Assembly (NCBI GenBank): GCA_020636445.1
Contig: JACJXV010000006.1
Location: forward strand, 1 to 64,000
Reading direction: 5' to 3'
Source: Lewinellaceae bacterium
GTDB lineage: Bacteria; Bacteroidota; Bacteroidia; Chitinophagales; Saprospiraceae
DNA length: 64,000 nt
Under the pieces are notes generated by a model. The model did no database searches. It worked only from the letters and a program-made list of their open reading frames with translations, and had not been told where the DNA came from. The translations under genes and the position numbers were made by a program. This document shows positions 1-7,652 of the stretch, piece after piece (position 1 is the stretch's first letter; the number at the start of each line of letters is the position of its first letter).

Positions 1-466
1 CGGGAGTTTGAGCCGTAATGCGTTCCCAGATTTCGTATTCAACATTATGTGCCCGCAGCACAACTCTGGCCCGGGAATGTTGTCTGATGGTCGCAAGATA
101 AGGCGTCAGATAGAGCGTTTCCAGGAGGATAACGTCATATTTCTCCCGATCCAGGAGATCTTTGAGGGCATCAGTAAACGCTGCCGACAAAAAGCGACTG
201 ATATGATAAGAATCTTTCGAGAAGAGATTTAGAAAGGCTGCATCGGGGCGCAAAGCCGTATCTACGTCAACTACAGTTACCTGCCGGTAAAATTGTTGGA
301 CAGGATCCGTGGCATCGGCCCGGGCGTAGTGCTTAGGCGTATTCATGGCCAGGAGGTCCAAGGTACATCCTTGTTCCCAAAGCCCGTGTGCCAGACTATG
401 AATAGCAATGGATTCCCCGTCTTTGATAGGGAATGGATATTTCTTGCAGAGTTGAAGTATCTTCAT
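1..466 (-). CDS. Glycosyltransferase (family 4-like), truncated by window edge
   Basis: The reading frame opens at an ATG at 466 and runs off the left edge, so only about 155 N-terminal residues are seen. The start MKILQLCKKYPFP, the GESIAIHSLAHGL stretch and the RAHNVEYEIWERI segment are typical of the N-terminal Rossmann domain of GT-B retaining glycosyltransferases, where the last motif follows a strand that holds acceptor-side residues. The sugar-nucleotide donor domain would lie outside the window, so donor and product cannot be named. It starts 22 bp after the cupin gene on the same strand, and the two are probably co-transcribed. An envelope polysaccharide role is inference. Confidence 0.72.
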   Translation of the reverse strand, partial: MKILQLCKKYPFPIKDGESIAIHSLAHGLWEQGCTLDLLAMNTPKHYARADATDPVQQFYRQVTVVDVDTALRPDAAFLNLFSKDSYHISRFLSAAFTDALKDLLDREKYDVILLETLYLTPYLATIRQHSRARVVLRAHNVEYEIWERITAQTP

Positions 467-488
467 GCCAGCGGGTAACTAATTACCC

Positions 489-863
489 TTATTCTGTCAG
501 TAATATTTCTTCGTCATCCGGACTCCAGGCCGGGTCAACCACGCACAAAAAGCGCAGTACATCCTCTCCGTCATTTACCACGTACTGATGGGCTCCAGCC
601 GGAATGAAGAGCACGTCTCGTTCCCTTAACCGTGTTGGGGTTCCATCTACATAAGCCGTTCCCTGGCCTGCCAATATAATGTAAGTTTCAGAATGTTCCC
701 GGAGTCGATGTGGTAAAGAAGCTTTCCCGGGGTCAAGTTCTGCCTCGGCCAGCGAATAAGTAATAGCCAGGCGATCCTTTTGCGGATGCAAAACCTCCCG
801 AATGCGTGTTTCGTCACCGGCGGCAAATGCTACAATATCCGGAATATGTTTTCGCATCATCAT
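489..863 (-). CDS. Small cupin-domain protein
   Basis: A 124-residue single-domain protein. The middle contains the conserved cupin halves: an H-x-E-x-Y-like motif (LREHSETYIILAGQG) and the second motif PAGAHQYVVNDGE, which give a beta-barrel with a probable divalent-metal site. Such stand-alone cupins act as sugar epimerases or isomerases, dioxygenases or small-molecule sensors; nothing here decides which. The N-terminus MMMR offers three in-frame ATGs at 863, 860 and 857. It lies 22 bp upstream of the glycosyltransferase gene, so a sugar-related role is possible but unproven. Confidence 0.75.
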   Translation of the reverse strand: MMMRKHIPDIVAFAAGDETRIREVLHPQKDRLAITYSLAEAELDPGKASLPHRLREHSETYIILAGQGTAYVDGTPTRLRERDVLFIPAGAHQYVVNDGEDVLRFLCVVDPAWSPDDEEILLTE

Positions 864-917
864 AAATTATTGGGTAAGCCGGTAGTGTCTAGTAGGCACT
901 ACCGGCTTTGCGACAAA

Positions 918-2783
918 TTATGGTTTAGTCCACTGATTATTACTGGTATTGACATCCGCTAAGCGCTGCGTAGGATCAATCGTCACAGTAGCTATGGAGC
1001 CGAACGATTCCGGAATCACCAGGGTGTAAGCAGGGTTCACCCATGACCAATCGGGCGCAACCCGGAAGGTAGACTGCGCACCTTCAGCCGATTTAGCCCC
1101 CCGCATCATTTCCAGCGGAATGGTGTAAACAATCGATGAACCATCAGTCAGCGTAATCACTACATCCACCGGCATTGGCATAACGCCCACTTTTGCCAAT
1201 TGAATTTCCGTTCCGCCGCCATTTGTAGCAGCTGAAACGCTTGTAACACCGTAATCAATGGTATGTGTAGTGTTTACAAAATACTCGCGATACCAGTCCA
1301 ACTCCAGCCCTGATTCTTTTTCAAAAATCCGAATCAGGTCATTGGCATTCGGATGTTTTAATTTCCAGGTATTGAAATACCGCAGGAGCGCCCGATCAAA
1401 AACCTGCTTACCCACAATGTATTCCAGTTGGTTCATAAATACCGCCCCTTTGGAGTAGGCCGCAGTACTGTAAGCCCGGTTGGTAACAAAGTGATCCGAA
1501 TGAATAGAAAGTGGTTCTTCCATATCGGTGCGAGCCAGACGGAGGTAGCCAGCATAACTTCCCAACTGCGGATTGGCTTGTTTACGGGCTCCCGGAAAGG
1601 CTTCTATTTCGCCCAGGTAACTCATGACACGTGAAGAAGCATAGGAGGTGAAACCTTCGTCCATCCAGGCATACAAACTTTCGTTAGTGCCCAACATCAT
1701 CTGGTACCAGCTATGCATCAGTTCGTGTACTGCAACCCCCACCAGGCTCCCCAGCGAGCGTTCTCCGGTAATCAGGGTGGCCATCGGGTATTCCATACCG
1801 CCATCCCCCCCCTGGATGAATGAGTACTGTTTGTACTGGTACTGGCCAAAATTGGCATTGATGTAATCAAATGCCTGGTCCATAATTTTTGGGAGAGCTT
1901 CCCAGTTTTCTTTGGTCCGCTCATTCTCCTGGTAGAAGAAATTCAACACCAGGCCATCTTTACGGGTGAGCGAGGTATGCTTGTAATCCGGATCGGCAGC
2001 CCAAAGGAAGTCGTGTACGTCAGGGGCGACAAAATGCCAGTGCAATTTGTTACCAGTTACCGGTTTAGGTGTTTTTCCGGCAGGAAGATAACCCTTGCCA
2101 ATTTCTTCAGCGTTCTGCAAATACCCTGTCGCCGCCACGGTAAATGCTTTATCAATATGAATGGTTACATCGTAATCCCCCCAGACGCCGTAAAATTCGC
2201 GACCGATGTAGGGATTCGCATGCCAGCCCTGGTAGTCGTATTCACACATTTTGGGATACCACTGGGCCATAGAATAGTCAATGCCTTCGGCGTTATTGCG
2301 CCCAGAACGACGGATCTGGAGGGGTACCTGTCCCTGAAACTCCATTGCAAAAGTAGCTTGGGAATTCGGCAGGATTGGTTCTGTCAGTTGTACTTCCAGG
2401 ATAGTTCCGACTACTTCATACGTAACGGGTTTACCGTTATGTTGGAGTGACAAAATTTTCTGGTAGCCGATTTCCTGTGGTGACAAGGCAGCAATCCGTG
2501 CACCTACGCGTGGATCAGGGTCGGAAATAGTCCGGGACCGCACATCCATGGCACTGCCTGGTTGGAAAGCATTGAAATAAAGATGGTAAAAAACACGGTT
2601 CAGGGTGTCCGGAGAATTATTGGTGTACACCAGTGACTGTTTTCCCTGAAACTGATGCGCATTTACATCAAAATCCACATCCATTTGGTAAGAAACCCGC
2701 TGCTGCCAACGATCAGGTTGGGCCTGGGCGGTAAACGCCATAAAAGTGAAAGCAAAAAATAGATAGTTTGCCATTTTAACCAT
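918..2783 (-). CDS. M1-family zinc metallopeptidase, exported
   Basis: A 621-residue protein with an N-terminal signal peptide (MANYLFFAFTFMAFTAQAQ, if the second ATG at 2774 is used). The gluzincin signature VHELMHSW supplies the two zinc His and the catalytic Glu, and the downstream WMDEGFTSY supplies the third zinc ligand. The GGMEYPM segment matches the GxMEN/GxMEY exopeptidase motif that binds the peptide N-terminus. The protein is shorter than classic aminopeptidase N, fitting the exported M1 peptidases of Bacteroidota. It has no T9SS tail, so it is probably periplasmic and works in peptide scavenging. It stands alone; the gene before it on this strand is absent and it diverges from the membrane gene at 3003. 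Confidence 0.9.
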   Translation of the reverse strand: MVKMANYLFFAFTFMAFTAQAQPDRWQQRVSYQMDVDFDVNAHQFQGKQSLVYTNNSPDTLNRVFYHLYFNAFQPGSAMDVRSRTISDPDPRVGARIAALSPQEIGYQKILSLQHNGKPVTYEVVGTILEVQLTEPILPNSQATFAMEFQGQVPLQIRRSGRNNAEGIDYSMAQWYPKMCEYDYQGWHANPYIGREFYGVWGDYDVTIHIDKAFTVAATGYLQNAEEIGKGYLPAGKTPKPVTGNKLHWHFVAPDVHDFLWAADPDYKHTSLTRKDGLVLNFFYQENERTKENWEALPKIMDQAFDYINANFGQYQYKQYSFIQGGDGGMEYPMATLITGERSLGSLVGVAVHELMHSWYQMMLGTNESLYAWMDEGFTSYASSRVMSYLGEIEAFPGARKQANPQLGSYAGYLRLARTDMEEPLSIHSDHFVTNRAYSTAAYSKGAVFMNQLEYIVGKQVFDRALLRYFNTWKLKHPNANDLIRIFEKESGLELDWYREYFVNTTHTIDYGVTSVSAATNGGGTEIQLAKVGVMPMPVDVVITLTDGSSIVYTIPLEMMRGAKSAEGAQSTFRVAPDWSWVNPAYTLVIPESFGSIATVTIDPTQRLADVNTSNNQWTKP

Positions 2784-3002
2784 GCCAGTTGCTTTTTTTT
2801 GGTTATAAACAAAGAAAAGTGCTTCCCTCCATAAACGAAAAAACAGGGGTTAGTGATTGCACGGATGCAAAGTTGTTAAAAATTTGCCATTATCCAGACC
2901 GTCTGCAAAACAGTATTCCCCCGAAGAGGGGGATAATAATTTGGAATTTCCCCCACATTTGGATTATTTTGCGTCAGAAAATTCCACGAAAAAATACCCG
3001 CG

Positions 3003-3590
3003 ATGAAAAATCAACAAAATTGGGGCCTTGGCTTTTTGCTTTCCGTTTTATGTTTAGCCGCCTTCAGCCGACTCCTCCCGCATCCGCCTAATTTTACCCC
3101 GGTAGGTGCTATCTCTCTTTTCGGTGCTGCTTACTTCTCCCGCAAATATTTAGCTATCTTACTGCCAATACTAGCCCTTTGGCTGAGTGATCTGGTGCTC
3201 AATAATGTGGTCTACGCCCAACAGTTTCCGGAATTCTACCCAGGCTTTACCTGGTTTGGTGTGCCCACGGTATATCTTGGCTTCGTTCTCATTGTTGGGC
3301 TGGGTTGGGCCCTTTTATCCCGCATAACCGCAGGAAAGCTTTTGGTGGCTAGCCTGGCTGCCTCCGTTCTATTCTTTCTGGTAACGAATGCCGGGGCCTG
3401 GTGGGCTGATCCCATTTATCCAAAGAATGCCGGAGGATTAGTTGCTGCCTATACCGCAGGAATTCCTTTCTTCTGGAACACCCTGCTTGGGGATCTCCTT
3501 TATACAGGAGTGCTTTTTGGCATTACGGAGTTTACCTTCCGGCGGTTTCCAGCGTGGCGACCCAATTCGGCTGTCTTTACTAAGGCCTAA
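3003..3590 (+). CDS. DUF6580-like integral membrane protein
   Basis: A 195-residue hydrophobic protein with about five or six membrane segments. The pattern LPHPPNFTPVGAISLFGAAYF near the N-terminus and the NAGAWW-x-YPKNAGGL and FWNTLLGDLLYTGVLFG segments near the C-terminus fit the DUF6580 group, a small ECF-transporter-S-like family common in Bacteroidota. No substrate can be assigned. The DUF5522 gene follows after 4 bp, so the three genes 3003-4316 look like one transcription unit. Confidence 0.7.
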   Translation: MKNQQNWGLGFLLSVLCLAAFSRLLPHPPNFTPVGAISLFGAAYFSRKYLAILLPILALWLSDLVLNNVVYAQQFPEFYPGFTWFGVPTVYLGFVLIVGLGWALLSRITAGKLLVASLAASVLFFLVTNAGAWWADPIYPKNAGGLVAAYTAGIPFFWNTLLGDLLYTGVLFGITEFTFRRFPAWRPNSAVFTKA

Positions 3591-3594
3591 GCAG

Positions 3595-3828
3595 ATGAAG
3601 AACAGCCCTCCTGTGCTGCGGCCCGGAATCGATTTCTACCTGGAAAATGGGCGGTACGTCTTTACAGCACTTTTCCTGCGAGAACGAGGTTTTTGCTGTA
3701 ACAGTGGTTGCCGGCATTGCCCATACCCCAAAGAGGATAATACTGTAAGTGCGGAACACACCGTTATTCCCAGGCAGGATGCTCCCCGGGAAACCCCCAT
3801 ACAACAACCTAAATCAGCAAACGCATGA
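3595..3828 (+). CDS. DUF5522 small cysteine-rich protein
   Basis: A 77-residue protein. I place the start at the ATG at 3595, four bases after the previous stop, rather than further upstream inside that gene. The core has a GxDFY-x-ENGRYVFT segment followed by the signature GFCCNSGCRHCPY, with four Cys and one His suited to binding a metal or an Fe-S cluster. This matches DUF5522, an uncharacterised family often coupled to small membrane proteins. The last codons overlap the next gene (ATGA at 3825-3828), which suggests translational coupling. Confidence 0.75.
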   Translation: MKNSPPVLRPGIDFYLENGRYVFTALFLRERGFCCNSGCRHCPYPKEDNTVSAEHTVIPRQDAPRETPIQQPKSANA

Positions 3829-4316
3829 AAAGAGCGCTTTCAGACGTAGATATCATGCTGCGAACATCGGTAGTTGCGGGTATCTTTTTTGGTCTCATCC
3901 TGATGCTGGTCAGGTTTATTCTTCAGCTGTTGCTGGGAACGCAAGGCAGTTTCGTTAAAAACGTACACATTGCCCTTTCACTCTTTCTGTTATGGTTAGT
4001 CGTCAGCACGGCTGTGCGCAGTGCCCATATGTTGCACAAAAAGATGAACCTCCTTATGCTCTGGCTGACGGGCGGCATTACAGCCATCTGGGGTCCACTG
4101 GTTGCCGCTTTTTTGCTTCCATTGGGGCGCAAGCTATCCCTGCCCCTGGGTCCCTGGCCTATTAATGCGAAAAGCTATGCCTTCTATCTTGGCTTAGGCT
4201 TATTATTTGCTTTTTTTTCGCTGATCCATCTGCGCATTAAAAATAAAGCCATTGGCAATATCCTGGAGCTATTGGCGATTGGATTAATTGTAGCCTATTT
4301 CCTTCGCGAAGTTTAA
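3825..4316 (+). CDS. Hypothetical integral membrane protein
   Basis: A 163-residue protein with four or five hydrophobic segments (about residues 13-37, 46-65, 73-98, 115-135 and 147-160). I do not recognise the family. Its start codon overlaps the stop of the DUF5522 gene by four bases, so production of the two is probably coupled. A partnership with the metal-binding DUF5522 protein is inference from position only. Confidence 0.6.
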   Translation: MKRALSDVDIMLRTSVVAGIFFGLILMLVRFILQLLLGTQGSFVKNVHIALSLFLLWLVVSTAVRSAHMLHKKMNLLMLWLTGGITAIWGPLVAAFLLPLGRKLSLPLGPWPINAKSYAFYLGLGLLFAFFSLIHLRIKNKAIGNILELLAIGLIVAYFLREV

Positions 4317-4357
4317 ACGCAGTCCACTCCACCCGACTCACATCCCTATCATTTGGT

Positions 4358-4467
4358 TAAAAAAAACTGCCGACACCCCCGAAGGTGTAAATCGGCAGCT
4401 AACCCCAAAAAACCAAATGAAAACAATATTCTTAAAATAACCTTAGCAGGCTTTTTGATTTTCCATA
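4358..4467 (-). ncRNA. Candidate minus-strand small RNA
   Basis: Two independent signals bracket a roughly 110-nt transcript in a gap with no gene. On the minus strand a TATCTTTG element (4473-4480) matches the Bacteroidota -7 consensus TAnnTTTG. About 80 bases downstream is a strong intrinsic terminator, a GC-rich hairpin followed by eight T. No gene on this strand lies between 4316 and 4586 for that terminator to serve. A 7-codon ORF (MENQKAC, starting at about 4464) lies near the 5' end and could be a leader peptide or chance. Transcript ends are estimated; function unknown. Confidence 0.45.
4366..4399 (-). terminator. Intrinsic terminator of candidate sRNA
   Basis: CTGCCGA (4367-4373) pairs with TCGGCAG (4392-4398), with an inner CACC/GGTG pairing. 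On the minus strand the hairpin is followed by TTTTTTTT (4366-4359). On the plus strand there is no T-run after it, so it acts on minus-strand transcription. An outer pair ATTTGGTT (4351-4358) / AACCAAAT (4411-4418) flanks the whole element. Confidence 0.7.
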
Positions 4468-4472
4468 CATGA

Positions 4473-4480
4473 CAAAGATA
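4473..4480 (-). promoter_or_regulatory. -7 element of candidate sRNA promoter
   Basis: The minus strand reads TATCTTTG, an exact TAnnTTTG match. A TTTG lies 15 bp upstream, shorter than the usual spacing of about 19 bp, so the -33 element is uncertain. Confidence 0.4.
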
Positions 4481-4586
4481 GTGGATATTTGGTTGCAAAC
4501 CTTATCCGAAAACAATTTTTCAGTGGCCATTACGTAAATGAAACGACACTTTATTGGTAACTGATCGAATCACCTGAATTCCAATA

Positions 4587-6422
4587 ATGATTGTAAAACG
4601 CGGACTCATTCTACTGTTCTGGCTATGTTTTTTCCTGGTCCTCGGCAAAGCCCAGGAAGGATTTTGGCCCCTTTCACAAGCTACCCGTTTTATCCCGGGT
4701 TGTCCAAGTAACCTGGTTAGGTCCTCTCAGGAGGGAGGTTTGATGCCTGCGGTAATTCGCTTGAATACCGATTGCACAGGAGTACTGCTTTCTTCGACAG
4801 GTTTAGTACTAACGGACTGGCAGTGCCTCCAGGAAAGCCTGGGGGGAAGGCTACCTACCAAATCGTTTATCGCTGCTGCTCTAGCCGATGAAATCCCTCT
4901 GGCAGATATTTCGGCCATGCAAACGGTGGCGGAACAGTTGGTTACCCCGCAAATCAATGCCGGGATCACCGATGAACTCCTTCCGGCACAGGCATTACAG
5001 CAACAGGAAGTTAATCGTTCGCAATTTTTGGCAACCATTCCGGCTGTTGCGGGCTTGCAAAACGACCTCCTGGCCTATCCACCAACCCGGGAGTTTTACT
5101 ATCGCCAAACACGCAGTTTTCCTTCGGTAAAACTAGTGGCCCTTATTTCCCTCGCCGGCTCCAGACAGGAGGGGGTCGCCTTGCTGCGAATCACCACTCT
5201 GCCGGAAAATGACGAATCCCTCACTTTACCCGGGCAATGGCCAAAGCTTGCCTTGTCTACTCCTGGGGAAGAAAGAATTTTCTCGCTGGGCTATCCCCAA
5301 CAAAGCTGGCATTTTCAGACAGCAACTTTTGCCCGACAATTCCTTGAGAAAGAGCTTCCGCTGGAATTAGCTATTCTGCGTGCATTGAATCAGGCAGCCA
5401 ATCCTCAGGGGCTCACCTCCAGCGATCCTTGGCTGTATCAACTCAGGCAACGACAACAACAACTTCAGGCAGTGCAGGAACAACTGATGGACAGAGGCTA
5501 TCTGGCGACCCAGATCGGCAAGGAGGCTGTTATCGCCCGAACCATTCAGGAACAACCACCCTCAGCCGCCACATCTCTTGGCAACGCCCAACAAGCCCTG
5601 CGCCACAGTCAAAGAGACCACCAAAAACCACAGCTTGCCCTACTGTGGGATCGCTATTGGAGGGATCGGGGAATGCCCCTTTTACGGGCAGTGACTTTCC
5701 TGGAAAACCTCGCTGGCCAAAAAACAATTTCTCAGCGAGTTCGCGACCAACTTCACGTGTTGTACCAGGATTTCAATGCGAACCGGGAACGGGTATTACT
5801 TGCTGCTCTTCTGGAAATTTACCTGAAAAATGATCAGCTAGCTGTCGCTCCCTATGCCAGCGAATTGGCCCAGGAAGCCCAAAAGGACTATCAGGCTATG
5901 GCCGCCAGCTTGTTTCGCAGAAGCCTGCTGGCGGATCCCCAACAGCTGCTAAAACAACTGGACCAGGAACCTGACGCTACGCTGGCCCAACTCCAAAAGG
6001 ATCCCCTATTGTTGCTCGTAAGCCGCATCCGTAATCAACTCCAGGACCAAATGGGAAATTTTCGCCAGAAGAAGATCCAGGAACAGCAGTTCTTAAATGC
6101 CTATGCACAAGCCTTGCCATTGGCTTTCCCGGGCCAGCAAGTGTACCCGGAAGCTAATGGAACATTACGCTTGCTGGTGGGATACCGCAAAAAAGAATCG
6201 TTCGACCTGCAGCTCCCAGCAATCTCGGGATGTGCGGGGGCACCGATTTTTGATCAGGAAGGGAGGTTGATGGGGATTTTAGGAAACCCGCCAGTGAGTG
6301 CAGCCTGGTTGCCTTTCCCATTGGGAGAAGCACATGTTGCCTACTGGCCGACCCAACAATGGGTCCATTTTCTGGAAAACTCCGTACGAGGTCAGCAGCT
6401 ATTGCAGGAAATGGGCCGGTAG
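4587..6422 (+). CDS. S46 peptidase-like protein lacking catalytic residues
   Basis: A 611-residue exported protein (signal peptide about residues 1-22) that resembles the S46 dipeptidyl-peptidases DPP7/DPP11 along its length. It has the EGFWPLSQ start, the CTGVLLSSTGLVLTDWQC segment, a long helical middle domain (about 250-480) and a C-terminal chymotrypsin-fold half. Active S46 enzymes read TNHHC around the catalytic His; here residues 76-80 read TDWQC. The catalytic Ser motif GNSGSP reads GCAGAP, with Ala at 550 (codon GCG at 6234-6236). The catalytic Asp is not recognisable either. At 611 residues it is about 100 shorter than usual. It is probably a non-catalytic peptide-binding or scaffold protein. 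The frame is intact, so it is not a simple pseudogene. Confidence 0.75.
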   Translation: MIVKRGLILLFWLCFFLVLGKAQEGFWPLSQATRFIPGCPSNLVRSSQEGGLMPAVIRLNTDCTGVLLSSTGLVLTDWQCLQESLGGRLPTKSFIAAALADEIPLADISAMQTVAEQLVTPQINAGITDELLPAQALQQQEVNRSQFLATIPAVAGLQNDLLAYPPTREFYYRQTRSFPSVKLVALISLAGSRQEGVALLRITTLPENDESLTLPGQWPKLALSTPGEERIFSLGYPQQSWHFQTATFARQFLEKELPLELAILRALNQAANPQGLTSSDPWLYQLRQRQQQLQAVQEQLMDRGYLATQIGKEAVIARTIQEQPPSAATSLGNAQQALRHSQRDHQKPQLALLWDRYWRDRGMPLLRAVTFLENLAGQKTISQRVRDQLHVLYQDFNANRERVLLAALLEIYLKNDQLAVAPYASELAQEAQKDYQAMAASLFRRSLLADPQQLLKQLDQEPDATLAQLQKDPLLLLVSRIRNQLQDQMGNFRQKKIQEQQFLNAYAQALPLAFPGQQVYPEANGTLRLLVGYRKKESFDLQLPAISGCAGAPIFDQEGRLMGILGNPPVSAAWLPFPLGEAHVAYWPTQQWVHFLENSVRGQQLLQEMGR

Positions 6423-6428
6423 TTTCAA

Positions 6429-7569
6429 GGGTTTATGCCGCTTCGCTAGGTTTATACCACTCACTGCGTTCGTTCGGTTTATATCGTTCGCGTTGCTCAC
6501 TCGGTTTATGCCGCGTTGCTCGGTTTATAAAGTTTATGCCGTTCGCTATCGCTCACTCGGTTTATGGGGTTTATTTTTTCACCCAATGCGCCAACGCGCT
6601 AAAACCCAATACGCCAAGAGCTAACACGCTGAAACTGGTTTATGCCACTCACTGCGTTCGTTCGGTTTATATCGTTCGCGTTGCTCACTCGGTTTATGCC
6701 GCGTTGCTCGGTTTATAAAGTTTATGCCGTTCGCTATCGCTCACTCGGTTTATGGGGTTTATTTTTTCACCCAATGCGCCAACGCGCTAAAAACCAATAC
6801 GCCAAGAGCTAACACGCTGAAACTGGTTTATACCACTCACTGCGTTCGTTCGGTTTATATCGTTCGCGTTGCTCACTCGGTTTATGCCGCGTTGCTCGGT
6901 TTATAAAGTTTATGCCGTTCGCTATCGCTCACTCGGTTTATGGGGTTTATTTTTTCACCCAATGCGCCAACGCGCTAAAAACCAATACGCCAAGAGCTAA
7001 CACGCTGAAACTGGTTTATACCACTCACTGCGTTCGTTCGGTTTATATCGTTCGCGTTGCTCACTCGGTTTATGCCGCGTTGCTCGGTTTATAAAGTTTA
7101 TGCCGTTCGCTATCGCTCACTCGGTTTATGGGGTTTATTTTTTCACCCAATGCGCCAACGCGCTAAAAACCAATACGCCAAGAGCTAACACGCTGAAACT
7201 GGTTTATACCACTCACTGCGTTCGTTCGGTTTATATCGTTCGCGTTGCTCACTCGGTTTATGCCGCGTTGCTCGGTTTATAAAGTTTATGCCGTTCGCTA
7301 TCGCTCACTCGGTTTATGGGGTTTATTTTTTCACCCAATGCGCCAACGCGCTAAAAACCAATACGCCAAGAGCTAACACGCTGAAACTGGTTTATACCAC
7401 TCACTGCGTTCGTTCGGTTTATATCGTTCGCGTTGCTCACTCGGTTTATGCCGCTTCGCTAGGTTTATAAAGTTTATGCCGTTAGCTATCGCTCACTCGG
7501 TTTATGGGGTTTATTTTTTCACCCAATGCGCCAACGCGCTAAAAACCAATACGCCAAGAGCTAACACGC
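6429..7569. repeat. Tandem array of about six 188-bp repeats
   Basis: Identical landmarks recur at 6536, 6724, 6912, 7100, 7288 and 7476, a period of exactly 188 bp, with partial units at each end (6429-6535 and 7476-7569). The inner units are almost identical; the outer units carry the few differences (GCCGCTTCGCTAGG in place of GCCGCGTTGCTCGG at both ends, and TTA for TTC at 7488). Each unit contains about seven GTTTAT words followed by related 12-21-base spacers built on CGTTCGC and TTGCTCACTC, so there is a nested shorter repeat. The array begins just after the stop of the S46-like gene and ends at the dnaK terminator. Since 188 is not a multiple of three, the frames are broken at every unit. 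Confidence 0.95.
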
Positions 7570-7570
7570 C

Positions 7571-7620
7571 AAAAAACAAACATCCCGAACTTCGGCCGTA
7601 GCCAAAATCCGGGATGTTTC
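7571..7620 (-). terminator. dnaK terminator
   Basis: Arms AACATCCCGAA (about 7579-7590) and TCCGGGATGTT (7608-7618), with an inner GGC/GCC pairing, form a hairpin. On the minus strand it is followed by a T-rich run (TTTGTTTTTT). The same ACATCCCGAA stem recurs in the terminator at 42020. Confidence 0.75.
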
Positions 7621-7652
7621 GGTAATTTAGTTCAACTCCTTAGGAGCAACTG

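Noticed and set aside
2784..3002. Riboswitch before the DUF6580-like gene
   Set aside because: Only a short CCCCC/GGGGG hairpin (about 2917-2932) is visible; no known aptamer core was recognised.
6536..7470. Series of 60-residue ORFs, one in each 188-bp unit, three of them identical
   Set aside because: They follow from repeating DNA with a period that is not a multiple of three. There is no ribosome-binding site, the frame stops in every unit, and the product is only a readout of the GTTTAT word (SVY repeats).
6429..7569. CRISPR array
   Set aside because: The unit is 188 bp with no short repeat and unique spacers, the units are nearly identical, and no cas gene is in the window.
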